64,000 nucleotides of DNA from Apostichopus japonicus (Eukaryota; Echinodermata; Holothuroidea; Aspidochirotida; Stichopodidae), in assembly GCF_037975245.1 (NCBI RefSeq), contig NC_092579.1:23295166-23359165 (forward strand). Direction: 5' to 3'. Of this stretch, positions 24,502 to 37,288 are shown piece by piece. Numbering within the stretch: the stretch's first letter is position 1; each line of letters opens with the position of its first letter. The position numbers and the translations under genes are program-made. Below the pieces are notes generated by a model. The model was not told the origin of the DNA and searched no databases. It saw only the letters and a list, made by a program, of their open reading frames with translations.

Positions 24502-24528
24502 CTGACGAAGGTCCCAGGGGGACCGAAA
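24502..24528 (+). ncRNA. Hammerhead-ribozyme-like core
   Basis: CTGACGA (24502-24508) is followed by a 6-bp stem GGTCCC/GGGACC with an AGG loop and then GAAA (24525-24528): the order CUGANGA-stem II-GAAA of a hammerhead. One extra A lies between CUGACGA and stem II. A weak stem III (AAAAT with ATTTT at about 24526-24543) is possible, but no matching stem I is evident. It is likely a decayed or non-catalytic relic. Confidence 0.4.
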
Positions 24529-24654
24529 ATTCCTATATATTTTCCAAAACAATTCTCCTTATTTGTCAATTATGAGTCATATCTTATTTCTCTGCTTTTT
24601 TCTAAAAAATATTTTCTATTGGAGTATACGTGGATTTTCTTTTTTACATATTAT

Positions 24655-24778
<124 letters not shown>

Positions 24779-24780
24779 TT

Positions 24781-26267
24781 CACGTCACTCTGTGAATGAC
24801 CAGAAATATAATGTTTAAGAAGTTTATCGGCTATTCTTGAGGTTGGATTTTCCGGTCGTTCAATCATTCCGACAGGAAATTTACTAATATTCAAGGAGAA
24901 TTCTTTACCATTTTATTGCATATAACTTCCTTCGGATCATGCAGTTATTACCCTAAGGAGCACCCTGTTCGGATGGTGAGAAGTTGTGTGTGTGTGGGGG
25001 GGGGGGGGAGGGGCGATTTATGACTATTGAAAGTGAAAATAAATAAAAAACAATTTTATCTTTTTTTCTTTCATGTCATAACTTAATAGTTAAGATATAT
25101 AATGGTTTTGTCTTTCTCTCCACAATAGCACAAATTAGAGAAATACGAAAGAGCACCAATTCGTCTATGAGAGAACTTTTTTTCTGTAAAAATACTTGCA
25201 TGTTACGGTGTATGTGCTGCCTTTCTCCGCAGTTGCCTCTCTCTGAGAGCAGGGAGTTGTTATGGACTCCCTGCTGAGAGATTCGTTTGATAATCTACTA
25301 TGAATAATAATTGCTTGGACACTAGCATGGAGGAGTAGGGGTGGGGTAGAGGTGGTAGAATCTGTAGCAAAATACAATTTTTACAGAATAACGTTTATAG
25401 GCTATACAAATTTGAAGCAACCGATAAAGAATTATCCCGGCAACATTGTGATAGTTGGCCTACAGTTTAACATTTAAATGTTACCGATTTTGTCACATAA
25501 GTTCTTTTTCTTTTCAAATCTGCATATGACGAAACATATCAGCCTTGGAGAGTTCCAACAGTCCGGCAAGTCCCTCCTATACTTCATTCCAAGGATTACT
25601 AATTATAGTATGGCCATACCCTATAGTGTTTGATATTGAACTTCATCGTTTCCGTCGTGCAAGGAGTTGAATGTATACACTTTGAACGTGGGCGATGTTT
25701 TAACGATATACGCATGCAATTTATGTGCGGTATTTATAGAGCCAAACTTTACACGCATGCGATATGCTTTTAAATTCTCAAGGTAAACTTTACACAATCG
25801 ATCCGCATGTATAATTGCCAACGTAATGACCTTGAATTTGATAAAAAGCTGTTGTCAATTAGACTAGAGATAAGAAAAAAAACAGAGTATAAGCCGGTAT
25901 AGAAGACCTAATTTTAATGAAAAAAAGAGGGAGAGGGGGGGGGGGGGGTTGGAGGTGGAGACAGTGAGAAATAGGAAGAGAGGGAGAGAGAATAAACAAA
26001 CATGCCATACTAAGCATACGATCGCTTGATAAGGTAAAATGAAACGTATACGCGTACTGCACCACATCATAGGAGGTGTATGAAGACTTGATTAGCCGGA
26101 AGTATATATGGCTATCAAATCCAGGAGAAAGAGATGCCATCTCCCATCTCCCATCCTCTCCCCTCTCATTCATCCCTCCTACCCATACCGACCCCCCGTC
26201 GTACCTCCTCCCTTTTGGTACTGATTTCATTCACGCGTAACATTTCGGGTTGTCGAATTAACCATGC
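24781..26267. other. No gene recognised; G-rich runs
   Basis: (TG)n passing into a G homopolymer at about 24986-25014, and a GA/G-run at about 25928-25957. Short frames only. Confidence 0.45.
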
Positions 26268-26566
26268 AGTTTGTTTTTCGACGCCTAAGCGACCATGAAT
26301 GTGCATGGGAGAAGCCCTCAAGAATTACAACTATATATATATGGATTACAACTTTCACGTCGGGTGGCTTCCAATTCAACATATTAAACTCAAATTTGGA
26401 AATCTTTTCAATGCAGAAAGTGATTACACATGGGGAGAATCGTAGATTGCTCTTGGGACGAAAAATCCACCTTACTATAACCCGGCCCCGCGAGGTCGAA
26501 CCCCGAACCTCCCGCTTGCTAACCCTGATTGCTTCATCAAATGCCACTCGGCCACAACACCGGTAT
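26268..26566 (-). mobile_element. tRNA-derived SINE, family A, copy 2
   Basis: On the minus strand it starts with the A-box TGGCCGAGTGG (about 26545-26555) and B-box-like GGTTCGACCTC, then repeats the modules of copy 1 at 6193-6480: AAGAGCAATCTACG, CTCCCCATGTG, GGAAGCCACCCGACGTG and GGTCGCTTAGGCG. The body contains a small TA insertion/duplication at about 26325-26350. Long open frames across it on both strands are not genes. Confidence 0.85.
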
Positions 26567-29347
26567 AGTAAAGTTGAAAATGATCGCTTCAGACCAAACG
26601 AAAACATTGCTTTCAACGGGTAAACTGCTGACTTTAGGCAGAATTATAGTCTTGCTATACGATTCACATAATTATAAAGGTACAGCATGTTGAAGCCGCC
26701 AAGCAACAACTATAACGTGGTCAAGACATTTAGATCAGTCGTTATCTTCATCATTGGAAATCAGGAGTGCGGGGAGGAAGGGGGAGGGGAGGGGAGGGGA
26801 GTGGAAGGGGAGGGGCGAGGTGAAGATATTAAAGGAGCAGATGTATATATATGTATATATAGATTAATGAAATCATTAAGTGCAAAACGGAAAATATATC
26901 TCTTTTTTGTACTTGATTCAACAGGATTCACATTGTTGCGAGTCGCCTCAACAGTTGTGTTGGTAGTATACCATTTCTGCTCGTATATTGGCGTACAGCC
27001 CGACACAATGGGTAGTATTTGTCAATCTTTACATTGTTATTTGTCCTAGAAATCTTGCAGAACATTGAGCAATTTCCATCTTTGTATTTACGCTCGATTT
27101 GTTCACGTTTATTAGATGTTTCCTGTCGCGGGAACTGTTTTGGAACCATGAAGGAACTGTTTTGCAATTGACTCCCGGGAGACTTTCACTGAACAAATTT
27201 CCCCCGTTCGGCGCGGTACCAAATAACCCGCCAATCTGCCAGAAACTATAGTGAAACTAACAGCATAGGAAGAACAGTTAATAATTGACCCCGTATATAG
27301 TAAGTTCATGACCCCTCTTGTATATTGTCTCGGTTTATATGAGAGTAATAAGGAAAGTTTCGTAACAATTAAACGAAACATGTGAGCACTGTTATTGTGT
27401 TTCCTGATTAGTTTCACAACCCGTACATGCAGGGAGCCTAACACGTATACAGCTATAGGCATAGCAGGACACGTCATATCGTGTTACGTATATGGTTAGC
27501 CCTGCGGTGGGGTCATAATGTCGAAATGAATCGATGATGATGAAGAAATCCCTTCACGCGTTGGAGCAAATTTCCTTTAAACGTATAACGATAACACTTC
27601 TCAAGAGGAACGGAAAACAACCTTTTTCTTACACGTCAACAGATAAACTTATTTACGCATTCGATTCGTCGCATACGCTAAAGTTTTAGCAGTGCTATAA
27701 TAAATAGATCTATTGTCTTTAATCTTTACTAGTCTCTTTAATAAGGCCACGTGTACAAAATGATGGTAATGACTCATTTATTTTTAAGGGGTTTTTTTGC
27801 CACGGGTCGCTGTTGAGGGGGTCATTTTGGACGTGGTAGATCCAAATTTTACATCACATGTTCCACATCACAATTAAATGACACAGCCGCTATAGTCCGG
27901 TCGCGAACATTCAGTCATCATTTCAGATATTACCAGAGAAATTTAAAGAGAATAAAGAGAAGAAGAATTAACAATAACAGGGTGTGTCCTCTTAACTAAA
28001 ACCCACGTGCGGGGCGTTGACATGATGCATCGGTGCGATAAAGACTTTATATAGTCTCCCGATAGCTTTATTGTAACTGGTCACATATATGAGTCAACGT
28101 ATGGGGTGAGTAGGCTACTTAAACACACAATTATTAGATCACCGCCTCGCCGTTTATACCTATGATGAACGCCTTTGAAAGTATATAGGAACTAAAACAG
28201 AAAAGATTGATTTGATCCGCAAAGAACGCTTGTGTAGGCGGTTTAAGCTCTGGTCCCTGGATCCGACTATCGCTTTTGTGGTAAAGGCTTCGTCATCGTG
28301 TCTCATTGTTTACCATTATTAACTTTCATTGTTATAATAGCCTGCTACTTTATGTAAGGTTCCGTATTTTACAAAACTGAAGAAAAAAAACACCAACATG
28401 TAGCAGAACCAATCCTAAATATCATATCGCAAAATTTGATACCTCCATGAATGTGTATATAGACATGCAATTATATTACCGCTGCCAGTTTCACACATTT
28501 GCGTCTGTACTGCATGCCTTTAACAAAGACATACGGTACATATTTTAGCCAGATTGTAACCCATAAGCAACGTTTATCACACAAATTTAAAATAACATAA
28601 ATGTATAAGTCTTGTCTATATCGCCGCCGGCTTGTGACGTAACCAAAATCTAAGTTTTCTTGGATCATGAGGGAAGCGCCAGTAAAGGGTTGGGGTGGAT
28701 AGACAAATATCAATTTTCCATCTTTGGTTTTTTATAATTTAAATTTGTCATATATGCTGCACACATATACACTCTGTGAGATCCACATATCATTGGATAA
28801 ATTTGGACGATACAAATACGCAGCATCTCCCAAGAACAAAAATCTTTATGTTTGTTATGTTTCTCTTGTTGGACCAAAAGTCGAATACATGTCGATTATT
28901 TGTCTGTTTATTGGGCTAGTTATTCGCGTATTAAATATGGTTATAATTTTTACGCTAACTAACCGCGGCGTGTTATTATACATAACTGAAAAACTTCCCA
29001 TGGGCGTGTATCCTGAACCAGTAACGAAAATGATATTTTTTTAAATAGTGACCTTCCACAACAACCCCACCACACTTTCCCTCCCCCTTCCCTTCCCATA
29101 TAAGAATATCTAGACTATTCTTAACCCCACTCGAACCCCCCCCCCCCTATATCCTCCACCGATGTCCTTCTGCGAAAGCGACATTCCAATACACCCATTC
29201 CCAATCACAGTGACTATACACATCGTGTATATATTGCAGGTTTCATTGTAGCATTGTTAATTCTTAAACTAAAAATTAATTTGCCATTGCTAAAAGTACG
29301 CCCCAACCAGCAAACGAAGACAGTAAATAAAAGTATATTTGTTGATC
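26567..29347. other. No gene recognised
   Basis: Contains a GA/G-rich quadruplex-capable tract at 26769-26821. Frames at 27112-27477 (121 codons, minus) and 28724-29044 (106 codons, plus) are the longest in non-repeat DNA here but show no recognisable domain and no clear splice context. Confidence 0.4.
26769..26821 (+). other. G-quadruplex-capable purine tract
   Basis: Repeated GGGGA/GGGGAG blocks give at least four G-runs of four or more with short loops. Confidence 0.6.
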
Positions 29348-29954
29348 CAACCGATACACACAAAGAACACAGTAACTTCTGTAAATCTTAAAGCTGTTTA
29401 GTGTTGCATATTCATGACGAAACTCACTAGTATAGACATATATAGGCATGGTCTAGCTCTTATAATGAGAGCCGTGTTTTTTCTTCAAATTGCTTTCAAT
29501 ATTTTTTTTTTACCGTTCTTAAGTCGGTTCCGATAGATTTAACAACTATCACTGTCATTTTTAGTCATCAATTGACACATTTCATCCACCAACAACACCG
29601 GTGGAAAAAAAAGAAAAATAATGAAATACATAAGATCAAAAATTATCTTATATTTTTCCTTTTCGAAATCGCACGTAATCACTTTGGAGTTTTGTATCAC
29701 AGTAGAAACTGGATCGTGCTGATAAATCGGTAGCACGTGCTATATTAGGATTACAGTAAGAACTGAGCGTAGTATGCATGTGTAATCCCAACAAACGTCT
29801 TAAGCATATGATTAGAAGGTTGCGTTCAGTCTGTAATCCCGGTAGCACATGCTACCAAGTTATCTCATTAATCAGCACGATCCAGTGTTTACTGTGGTAC
29901 AAAAAGTTTAAGGTTTTACAGTAGCTATACTGTAATCTTTGTGTGAATTGGGTG
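29348..29954. mobile_element. TIR element with internal inverted repeat, larger copy
   Basis: Left end CAACCGATACACACAAAGAA and right end (reverse complement) CACCCAATTCACACAAAGAT form an inverted repeat that continues through a CAGTA..T.CTGTAA motif. Internally, 29690-29742 and 29842-29906 are inverted copies around GGATCGTGCTGAT and TAGCACRTGCTA. The 51217-51424 element shares the ends and the interior. No target duplication was clear. Confidence 0.6.
29690..29906. repeat. Imperfect inverted repeat, arms ~55 bp
   Basis: The arms at 29690-29742 and 29842-29906 share GTATCACAGTA, GGATCGTGCTGAT and GGTAGCACGTGCTA in opposite orientation, with about 100 bp between. The arm core GTAGCAYGTGCTAC is itself nearly palindromic. 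Confidence 0.8.
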
Positions 29955-30474
29955 CATGGTTGCTAAAACGAAAGGGAAAGAACGTTTAATACCGGTTGGG
30001 TAAATATCTAGAATAATAAGTGCAGTGAAGCAATAAAGAAACTCAGTGCTAGGCTTAATACGTGTTATCACTTTCTGGCTATGGTGTGTGTGTAATTCAA
30101 GATTTGTAACACAAGTATGTAAACGGTAGCATGCATGTTTTGAAGAAAAGGGTTCTTTCGGCCCATTCCAATATTTCCATTTATCCACGTGAGGCGACGG
30201 TCTACTTTGTTTTCATTGGTTGGGTGCCAGGACGGGGGTGGGGGGGGGGGCGAAGAGAGAAACGAAGAGTATCCGCATGTTCAGTTTCATTCTAAGCAAT
30301 ACACTCCTTACGTTTTACCCTTTAGATTGTTAAGTTGATAATGATACCATGATGTAAATTCGAACACCCCACCCTTCTTCCCCTCCCTCTCTGTAGCCAA
30401 ACACATAACCTCTTCCCGTTTATGATGTTGATACCACGGCTGCCTTTCGTGCCCACAACAACCCCACCCCCAAA
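29955..30474. other. No gene recognised; G-run
   Basis: G-rich tract at 30224-30252; otherwise featureless. Confidence 0.45.
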
Positions 30475-30835
30475 TCTAACTGTATGATCATGACGTTGTT
30501 ACGTCACACGAATGATCACGAGACCCATTCGAAAAGAAACACATAGTCTACATTACACAACCAACTAGTATTAAGGTTGGTGGGCGATCCACTGTTGTTA
30601 TCAATATTTAATCCCCCCGCTCCCATGAAAATAACTGTATGATCATGACGTTGTTACGTCACGTGAGGGCTCACGAGACCCATTCGAAAAGAAACACATA
30701 GGTCTACATTATACAATCAACTAGTCTAAATGTTGGTGAGCGATCCACTGTTGTTATCAATTTAATCCCCCTACCCCCATGAAAATAACTGTATGATCAT
30801 GACGTTGTAACGTCACGTGAGGGATCACGAGGCCC
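30475..30835. repeat. ~155-bp tandem repeat with CRE-like inverted pair in each unit
   Basis: Two full units and a partial third. Each begins CTGTATGATCATGACG and contains TGACGT and ACGTCA half-sites facing each other across 4 bp, starting at 30491, 30646 and 30800. Units also share CACGAGACCCATTCGAAAAG and CCACTGTTGTTATCAAT. Confidence 0.9.
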
Positions 30836-33164
30836 CGACCCCCCCACCATTTTTTAAAACTTGTTTTCGTATGTTGTTGTGATTTGTATACTTACACTAT
30901 TGTTGTTGTGTTGATGTGATGGTGTGTTCATCATGTTTAATCCGTACATATAGGCCTATATTTACCGTTAAACAATATTCTTAGATTCTAAATTCCTCAA
31001 TGCGACAAAAATCTCAAAAATGTCTATATGTTCGCTAACATAATTATTTGCTTCCCTGGGAAATAACTTAACACCTTGCTAACAAACACAACCAGCCTTA
31101 CATTTCCTCTTTTAGTCATTTACCCTTTCGGGACCGGCGTGTAACAGTGTACACCCACCTCCTCCTGCTCATACTAGTAGCCACCCAGTTTCTATTGTCC
31201 CCCCCCCCCCGTAAGTACTATTCATATAGGGTGTGGCTAATTTGTATTGCCTATGTTTACTCGTAGGCGTGGTAATCCGTAAATCAGTGATAATAAACAA
31301 ATTAAAACTCACTCACACACAGACCGTGCGTCACGCTTTCAAACGTATCGGGCTATTGTTTGAACTAGGTGTATATGATAATTCGTTTCTATCTTTTGCC
31401 TTTACTTATTGATACGCCTCGTAGACTTACAGTCATTATTGTCAGATGACAAACAACCGACTACTATTAGCAGGCCCTGAAGAGTGCCATAAAAGGGTAA
31501 ACAGATCACAATTGGTAGGTACACAATAGAACAAAATAGGCAGTAAACACGACAATGTCCACACACACACACATAACACACACAATATATACTCGGTATA
31601 CTTCTGTGCACGTTGTTCCCTGTCTGTCTGTCGCGATAATAAACTGCAACAAATTAAGGTCATCCAACCGTGAACTTAAAAAAAAGACCGTCAACTCGTT
31701 CTTTTGTAACGAGTAGTACAAATTGATTCTGTCGAATGGTGGGTGGTGTGGTGAGGCGGGGAGGGGGCAGAGGGGGGGGGGTTAGTGCGATATTAACACA
31801 AACGAGAGGCGGGGGGGTGGGGAGGGTATCGTGCGGGACCAGCAGAAACCTTTTCGTGTAGCGGTAGTTCATAATCATGTAAAAGGTAAAATGCTAACAT
31901 TTTATATGAATGTTTTACATATCATGAGGTTGACATTTCAGGCTATAGTCCGTTCGTTAATCTTGACTGGTGATGGTGATATATAGGGGGTTACATACTG
32001 TGCACATTTCATGAGAAGATTCGTAAAAGTTCCTTGCAAATATATTCTTGAAAATTTCGTTCTACGCCAGTAACCATTAGTCATTAATTAATTGCTAATC
32101 AAGGGTTCACTGAACAACAGGAAGTTGTCCTTAATTCGATCTATGATCATCGATCCACGTTCTTGAACAAACCTCATGGAATATATTTTTTAGTGGAAAT
32201 CCTGCTACAATCTCACTTATTAATTATGACGAAACAAATGAAAAATGAATTTTCTATAAAAAAAAATTTAAAAAAATAGATTTCAGGATAAGCCCGACAT
32301 ATGTTTCTGTATCTAAACATTTTTTTGCCGACAAAAATCATGTGATCTCTTAATCATCTGCTAATGAGTTGTAAGCTGTACTATAAAAAATTATATAAAG
32401 AGCTTCACGTAACCACATAAAGCCTATTATAAGGTAGTTATTAACCAGGTCTGGCGAAGCCAGTAAGCCCGAGAAAGACAGCAATAATTTAATAAATTAC
32501 AGTCGGTCTTAGTATATCTTATGATGCGTTTCCATGTAATTGGATTATACCAATAGCTAATTATGTGTTAGTTCGTTGGTTTCAGTATCATTACCGCGTT
32601 ATGCTCCTATATATGTCTTGTATACGACGCAACGGGTTTCGTTTATTTTCTGGGCGGGGCTATAAAGGGGAACGTGTGTGTGCGTGCGTGTCTGTATTAG
32701 TCTTTCTGTGCGTAAACGGGCAGGTTTTGTTATTAGACTTTGATATTTCGAGACAATTACGCAAATTGTAAGTTATTCATTCATTATGATGAACTTCGTG
32801 TTATACGAGTGTCTGGATATAAGTTCATCATCAAGGATTAAAAAAAAACAACTACGAAAATGATAAATAAATAATCAGACTTTTAAATTTTGTATATTTT
32901 CTTTATTTTTGATATAGTCCGCTTAGAGATTTGAATCTGTATTTGTTTATTGGTACTAATATGTCCGACCCTTTAAATTTTTTAATCTCAATTTTATCTT
33001 TCTTCTGTGTGATTTTGTGGACTCAAAATCGTTTTATTTTTCAGGCACCTGATATTTTTCTTCGAAGGTAGAGTACGATCAATCAAATTCAACGTCAAAT
33101 ACACCTCTAAACTATGCGTTTCAAAATATTGCTTCATATATACATATTATATAGTATGTATTTA
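30836..33164. other. No gene recognised; G-rich block
   Basis: C-run at 31201-31210; strongly G-rich block at 31738-31828 with several GGGG tracts. Frames at 31402-31878 read through CA and G repeats and are not gene-like. Confidence 0.45.
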
Positions 33165-33425
33165 TGAGATGTACATAAACGTAGCCACGTATACATTGAC
33201 ACATAAATAGACGCATGCATTACACATAGACAAATTCATATAGACATAGGCATATAGACATAAGCAAAGACATGCATAGACACATGCAGATATAGACGCA
33301 GGCATATATATAACTACATAGGCACATACATAGACACAGACAAACACACACATAGACACTCACATAGACATACAGAGATACATATACAAAACACATATGC
33401 ATATACACACAACATATACATATAT
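33165..33425. repeat. Degenerate (ACATAGAC)-type repeat
   Basis: ACATAGAC, CATATAGAC and ACACATAGAC variants recur at irregular intervals. The core ACACATAGA is the same as in the 14-bp minisatellite at 34313-35930, suggesting shared ancestry. Confidence 0.7.
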
Positions 33426-34312
33426 ATATTCCGCGGGATCCACTATTTATATCCACTTAACACGTTGTAATCGCAATTGCCTTTCCATGCAATATATATC
33501 CCATTACATGCATTAGCATTGATTTTTTGTATGAAGGCAGCTTTTACAATACCTGCCTCTCGGTTTCATCGATTCCAATCATATTTTGAAGCAATATTTG
33601 ATATGTTTGGTAAACCTTCGGCAAAATCAGCCAGATCAAACCCAAAATAGCTGCTTTCAAATACATATAAATATCCGATAAATTTTTAACTCGATAATCA
33701 GACAACCACTTATTGCATGGACATCCTTAAATTTCTAGATGCAGTATCACTTACAATGCTAAGAGGAATTAAGTTCCTATTAACTCGATACACTGACCCC
33801 ATTACTACGTCAATGTGACTTCAAACCTGTGTTTGCACTGTCCCTCGGATTCAAGCTCAATTTTTATCGGTTCATATTGATTTATTTCATATCACGTGCA
33901 TGCAGCCAACGGCTTATATTATAATAAGCCGAAGAGAAACTACACTTAATGTACTCCACATATACCTGATGGGTGGGGGGGGGGGGAGGGGGCGGGGCAT
34001 AACATCGACTCCGTCCAAATAAATCATTTTTCTAACGTGAAGCACCATGCATCCTCATCACATAGAATCAATAATCCGCTGATGACTGGGGCTGAAAAGA
34101 GGACAAATTTGACACATTTTATCCTAACGATTTGGTTTTGATGATGATGGTTCTGGACACCGTGTCGACTTTTCTGTAGACTACAATGACTAAGGCAATT
34201 GTTTGATATTCTAAAATAACAATGAATCATTGTCTTTTGGCTATATGTCTTTTGAAGTCGAAATTATTCATGTTATACGGTATGAAAACGATAACAAGAA
34301 CAAAAAAGGACC
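33426..34312. other. No gene recognised; G-run
   Basis: G-rich tract at about 33970-33999; otherwise featureless AT-rich DNA. Confidence 0.45.
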
Positions 34313-35930
34313 ACACACACACATAGAAGCACGCACTCAGAAGTACACACATAGAAGTACACACATAGAAGCACACACATAGAAGTACACACATAGAAGT
34401 ACACACATAGAAGCACACACATAGAAGCACACACATAGAAGTACACACATATAGAAGTACACACATAGAAATACACATATAGAAACACACACATAGAAGT
34501 ACAAACATAGAAGTACACACATAGAAGTACACACATAGAAGTACACACATAGAATCACACACATAGAAGTACACACATAGAAGTACACACATAGAAGTAC
34601 ACACATAGAAGTACACACATAGAAGTACACACATAGAAGTACACACATAGAAGTACACACATAGAATCACACACATAAAAGTACACACATAGAAGCACAC
34701 ACATAGAAGTACACACATAGAATCACACACATAAAAGTACACACATAGAAGCACACACATAGAAGTACACACATAGAAGTACACACATAGAATCACACAC
34801 ATAAAAGTACACACATAGAAGCACACACATAGAAGTACACACATAGAAGTACACACATAGAAGTACATACATAGAAATACACACATAGAAGCACACACAT
34901 AGAAGTACACACATAGAAGCACACACATAGAAGCACACACATAGAAGTACACACATAGAAGTACACACATAGAAATACACATATAGAAACACACACATAG
35001 AAGTACAAACATAGAAGTACACACATAGAAGTACACACATAGAAGTACACACATAGAATCACACACATAGAAGTACACACATAGAAGTACACACATAGAA
35101 GTACACACATAGAAGTACACACATAGAAGTACACACATAGAAGTACACACATAGAAGTACACACATAGAATCACACACATAAAAGTACACACATAGAAGC
35201 ACACACATAGAAGTACACACATAGAAGTACACACATAGAAGTACATACATAGAAATACACACATAGAAGTACACACATAGAAGTACACACATAGAAATAC
35301 ACACATATAAACACACACATAAAAGTACACACATAGAAGTACACACATAGAAGTACACACATAGAATCACACACATAGAAGTACACACATAGAAGTACAC
35401 ACATAGAAGTACACACATAGAAGTACACACATAGAAGTACACACATAGAAGTACACACATAGAAGTACACACATAGAATCACACACATAAAAGTACACAC
35501 ATAGAAGCACACACATAGAAGTACACACATAGAAGTACACACATAGAAGTACATACATAGAAATACACACATAGAAGTACATACATAGAAATACACACAT
35601 AGAAGTACACACATAGAAGTACACACATAGAAGTACACACATAGAAATACAAACATAGAGAATACATACATAGAAGTACATACATAGAAGTACACACATA
35701 GAAGAACACACTAAGAAGAACACACATAGAACTACATACATAGAAGTACACGCATAGAAGTACACTCATTGAAGTACACTCATAGAAGTACATACATAGA
35801 AGTACACACATAGAAGTACACGCATAGAAGTACACACATAGCAGTACACATATAGAAGTACACTCATAGAAGTACACTCATAGAAGTACACACACATAGC
35901 AGTACACATATATAGAAGTACACGCACACA
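34313..35930. repeat. 14-bp minisatellite, ~115 copies, with higher-order structure
   Basis: The unit AGAAGTACACACAT keeps strict 14-bp register over most of 1.6 kb. Variant units (AGAATCACACACAT, AAAAGTACACACAT, AGAAGCACACACAT, AGAAATACACAYAT) occur in fixed order. The variant block starting AATCACACACATAAAAG is at 34665, 34721, 34791, 35169 and 35477, all multiples of 14 apart. A block with ATACACATATAGAAAC is at 34471 and 34975, exactly 504 bp (36 units) apart. The right edge (from about 35640) is more degenerate. No stop codon arises from the unit on the minus strand, giving long false Cys/Val/Tyr frames. Confidence 0.97.
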
Positions 35931-36049
35931 CGCACAACTTTTATGAGGAACGAAACGTCAGACTATGCCACAATACGGTTCATTAAATCGAAGACAAGGA
36001 TTTTGCCGACGTAACGGAAATCGCAGTAATTAGTCTGTCACTCTTATAT

Positions 36050-36360
36050 TTGTAAACGGGAGTACCTATAGGAATAATATAAATAGGGATATATGCAAAT
36101 TGATTAGTAAGCAGATTGTTGTCATGGGCTGATGCATTTTCTCTTCATATAAGAAACATGTTTACAGGGTCGATGAAACAACAGTTTCTTCGTTAAATTA
36201 TTTAAAAACGGGAGTATAAAAAAGAATAATAATAATATAGGGATATATGCAAATTGATTAGTAAGCAAATTGTTGTTACTGGGTTGATGCAGTTCATCTT
36301 AATAAAAAACATGTTTTACAGGGTCGATGATCATACAACAGTTCCTTCGTTAAATTTTAC
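36050..36360. repeat. 154-bp tandem duplication
   Basis: Two adjacent copies share GGGATATATGCAAATTGATT (36086 and 36240), GTTGATGCA, AACATGTTTACAGGGTCGAT and CAGTTYCTTCGTTAAATT. A G-rich tail follows the second copy. Confidence 0.9.
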
Positions 36361-37103
36361 GGGTGGGGGTAGGGGTGGACGAGGGGGGAGGGTTGGTAGA
36401 TTAAAATGGGGAAAAATATGTTAATAATTGAAGAGCCAGTGGGAAGGGAATTCACATAGCATATATACTGATACAGCACGGGGCAGTCATAACTACACTT
36501 CTATCAAGGGATTTGCTACTTGGACGCTTATAACTATCTATATATACAGGAATATCTCATTACACACAATTTCTATGAAACCCACACTCTAAAATACATC
36601 AACAATGCTGTTATCATTTCAATCAAAACCACTGGTTGTTTCACAGTGTATAAGCCAGAAATTTAAAAAAAAATAAAAAATTATATCGTCGAAAATACAA
36701 ATTTCATTACAGATATTTTCTTCTGGTTTGAAGCGTTAAATACTAAAAAGCGAGATTATAATTCAATCGGATATATGGAGGAGATCTATATATATACATT
36801 AATAAAGAACATTTGAAAATGATAAGACGTTCACCGATTTTCCACGTTTATCCCGCAACAAAACTACACGGATTTGCGTTAAGTTAATAACCGTTACTAT
36901 GTATATACTTAAACATGATCAAAACAATTCGCGGAATTTCCAGGGTCCCGTTCGACGCAATCCCGGCAAATGTCAACACGGATATACACAGATATAGGCT
37001 ACCTTCGTTGGTTATTTAAATGCGTAACTGAATAAATAGCAAAATAATCCTACTATATAAGTCCGTTCAGGCATCACGTACACTATTATATTAGAAGCTT
37101 AGT
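36361..37103. other. No gene recognised
   Basis: G-rich start (36362-36395), then plain AT-rich DNA. Confidence 0.45.
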
Positions 37104-37288
37104 TTAAAGGGTGACTTTTGGATGAAATTTTATTTATTGATATCTCAAAGTAAAACACAAAAGAAGAAGAAGAAGAACAAATTAATAATACATTGATTTG
37201 CTATTTAGAGAAGGTTTCTTTAGCTATTCCGGTTTTCAAGATATCCATACTTTAAAATGATGTTAAATCTCTTAAAATGCTCCTTTAA
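37104..37288. mobile_element. TTAA-flanked MITE, 177 bp
   Basis: The element is bounded by TTAA at 37104-37107 and 37285-37288. The left end is AGGGTGACTTTTGG; the reverse complement of the right end is AGGAGCATTTTAAG. An internal block TTTAGCTATTCCGGTTTTC is shared with 46085-46231. TTAA targets and AGG termini fit Kolobok-type elements. Confidence 0.65.

Noticed and set aside
26227-26623. Overlapping 119-129 codon frames on both strands
   Set aside because: They lie across a tRNA-derived SINE whose sibling at 6193-6480 is not open in the same way.
27112-27477. 121-codon minus-strand frame
   Set aside because: No motif recognised and no supporting gene context.
28724-29044. 106-codon plus-strand frame
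   Set aside because: No recognisable domain, no clear splice signals, and hydrophobic AT-driven composition; a chance frame is likelier.
32650-32675. TATA-box-like TATAAAGGGG after GGGCGGGGC
   Set aside because: A GC-box/TATA pairing exists but no downstream exon could be recognised.
34078-34099. Second hammerhead-like CTGATGA...GAAA
   Set aside because: The sequence between the two motifs cannot form stem II.
34227-35877. Very long minus-strand open frames (up to 377 codons) rich in Cys, Val, Tyr
   Set aside because: They are translations of the 14-bp minisatellite. The unit lacks stops in all three minus frames, so length is no evidence of coding.
34313-35930. CRISPR-like regularly spaced repeats
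   Set aside because: Units are contiguous with no unique spacers and the sequence is eukaryotic in character; the same applies to the other minisatellites.
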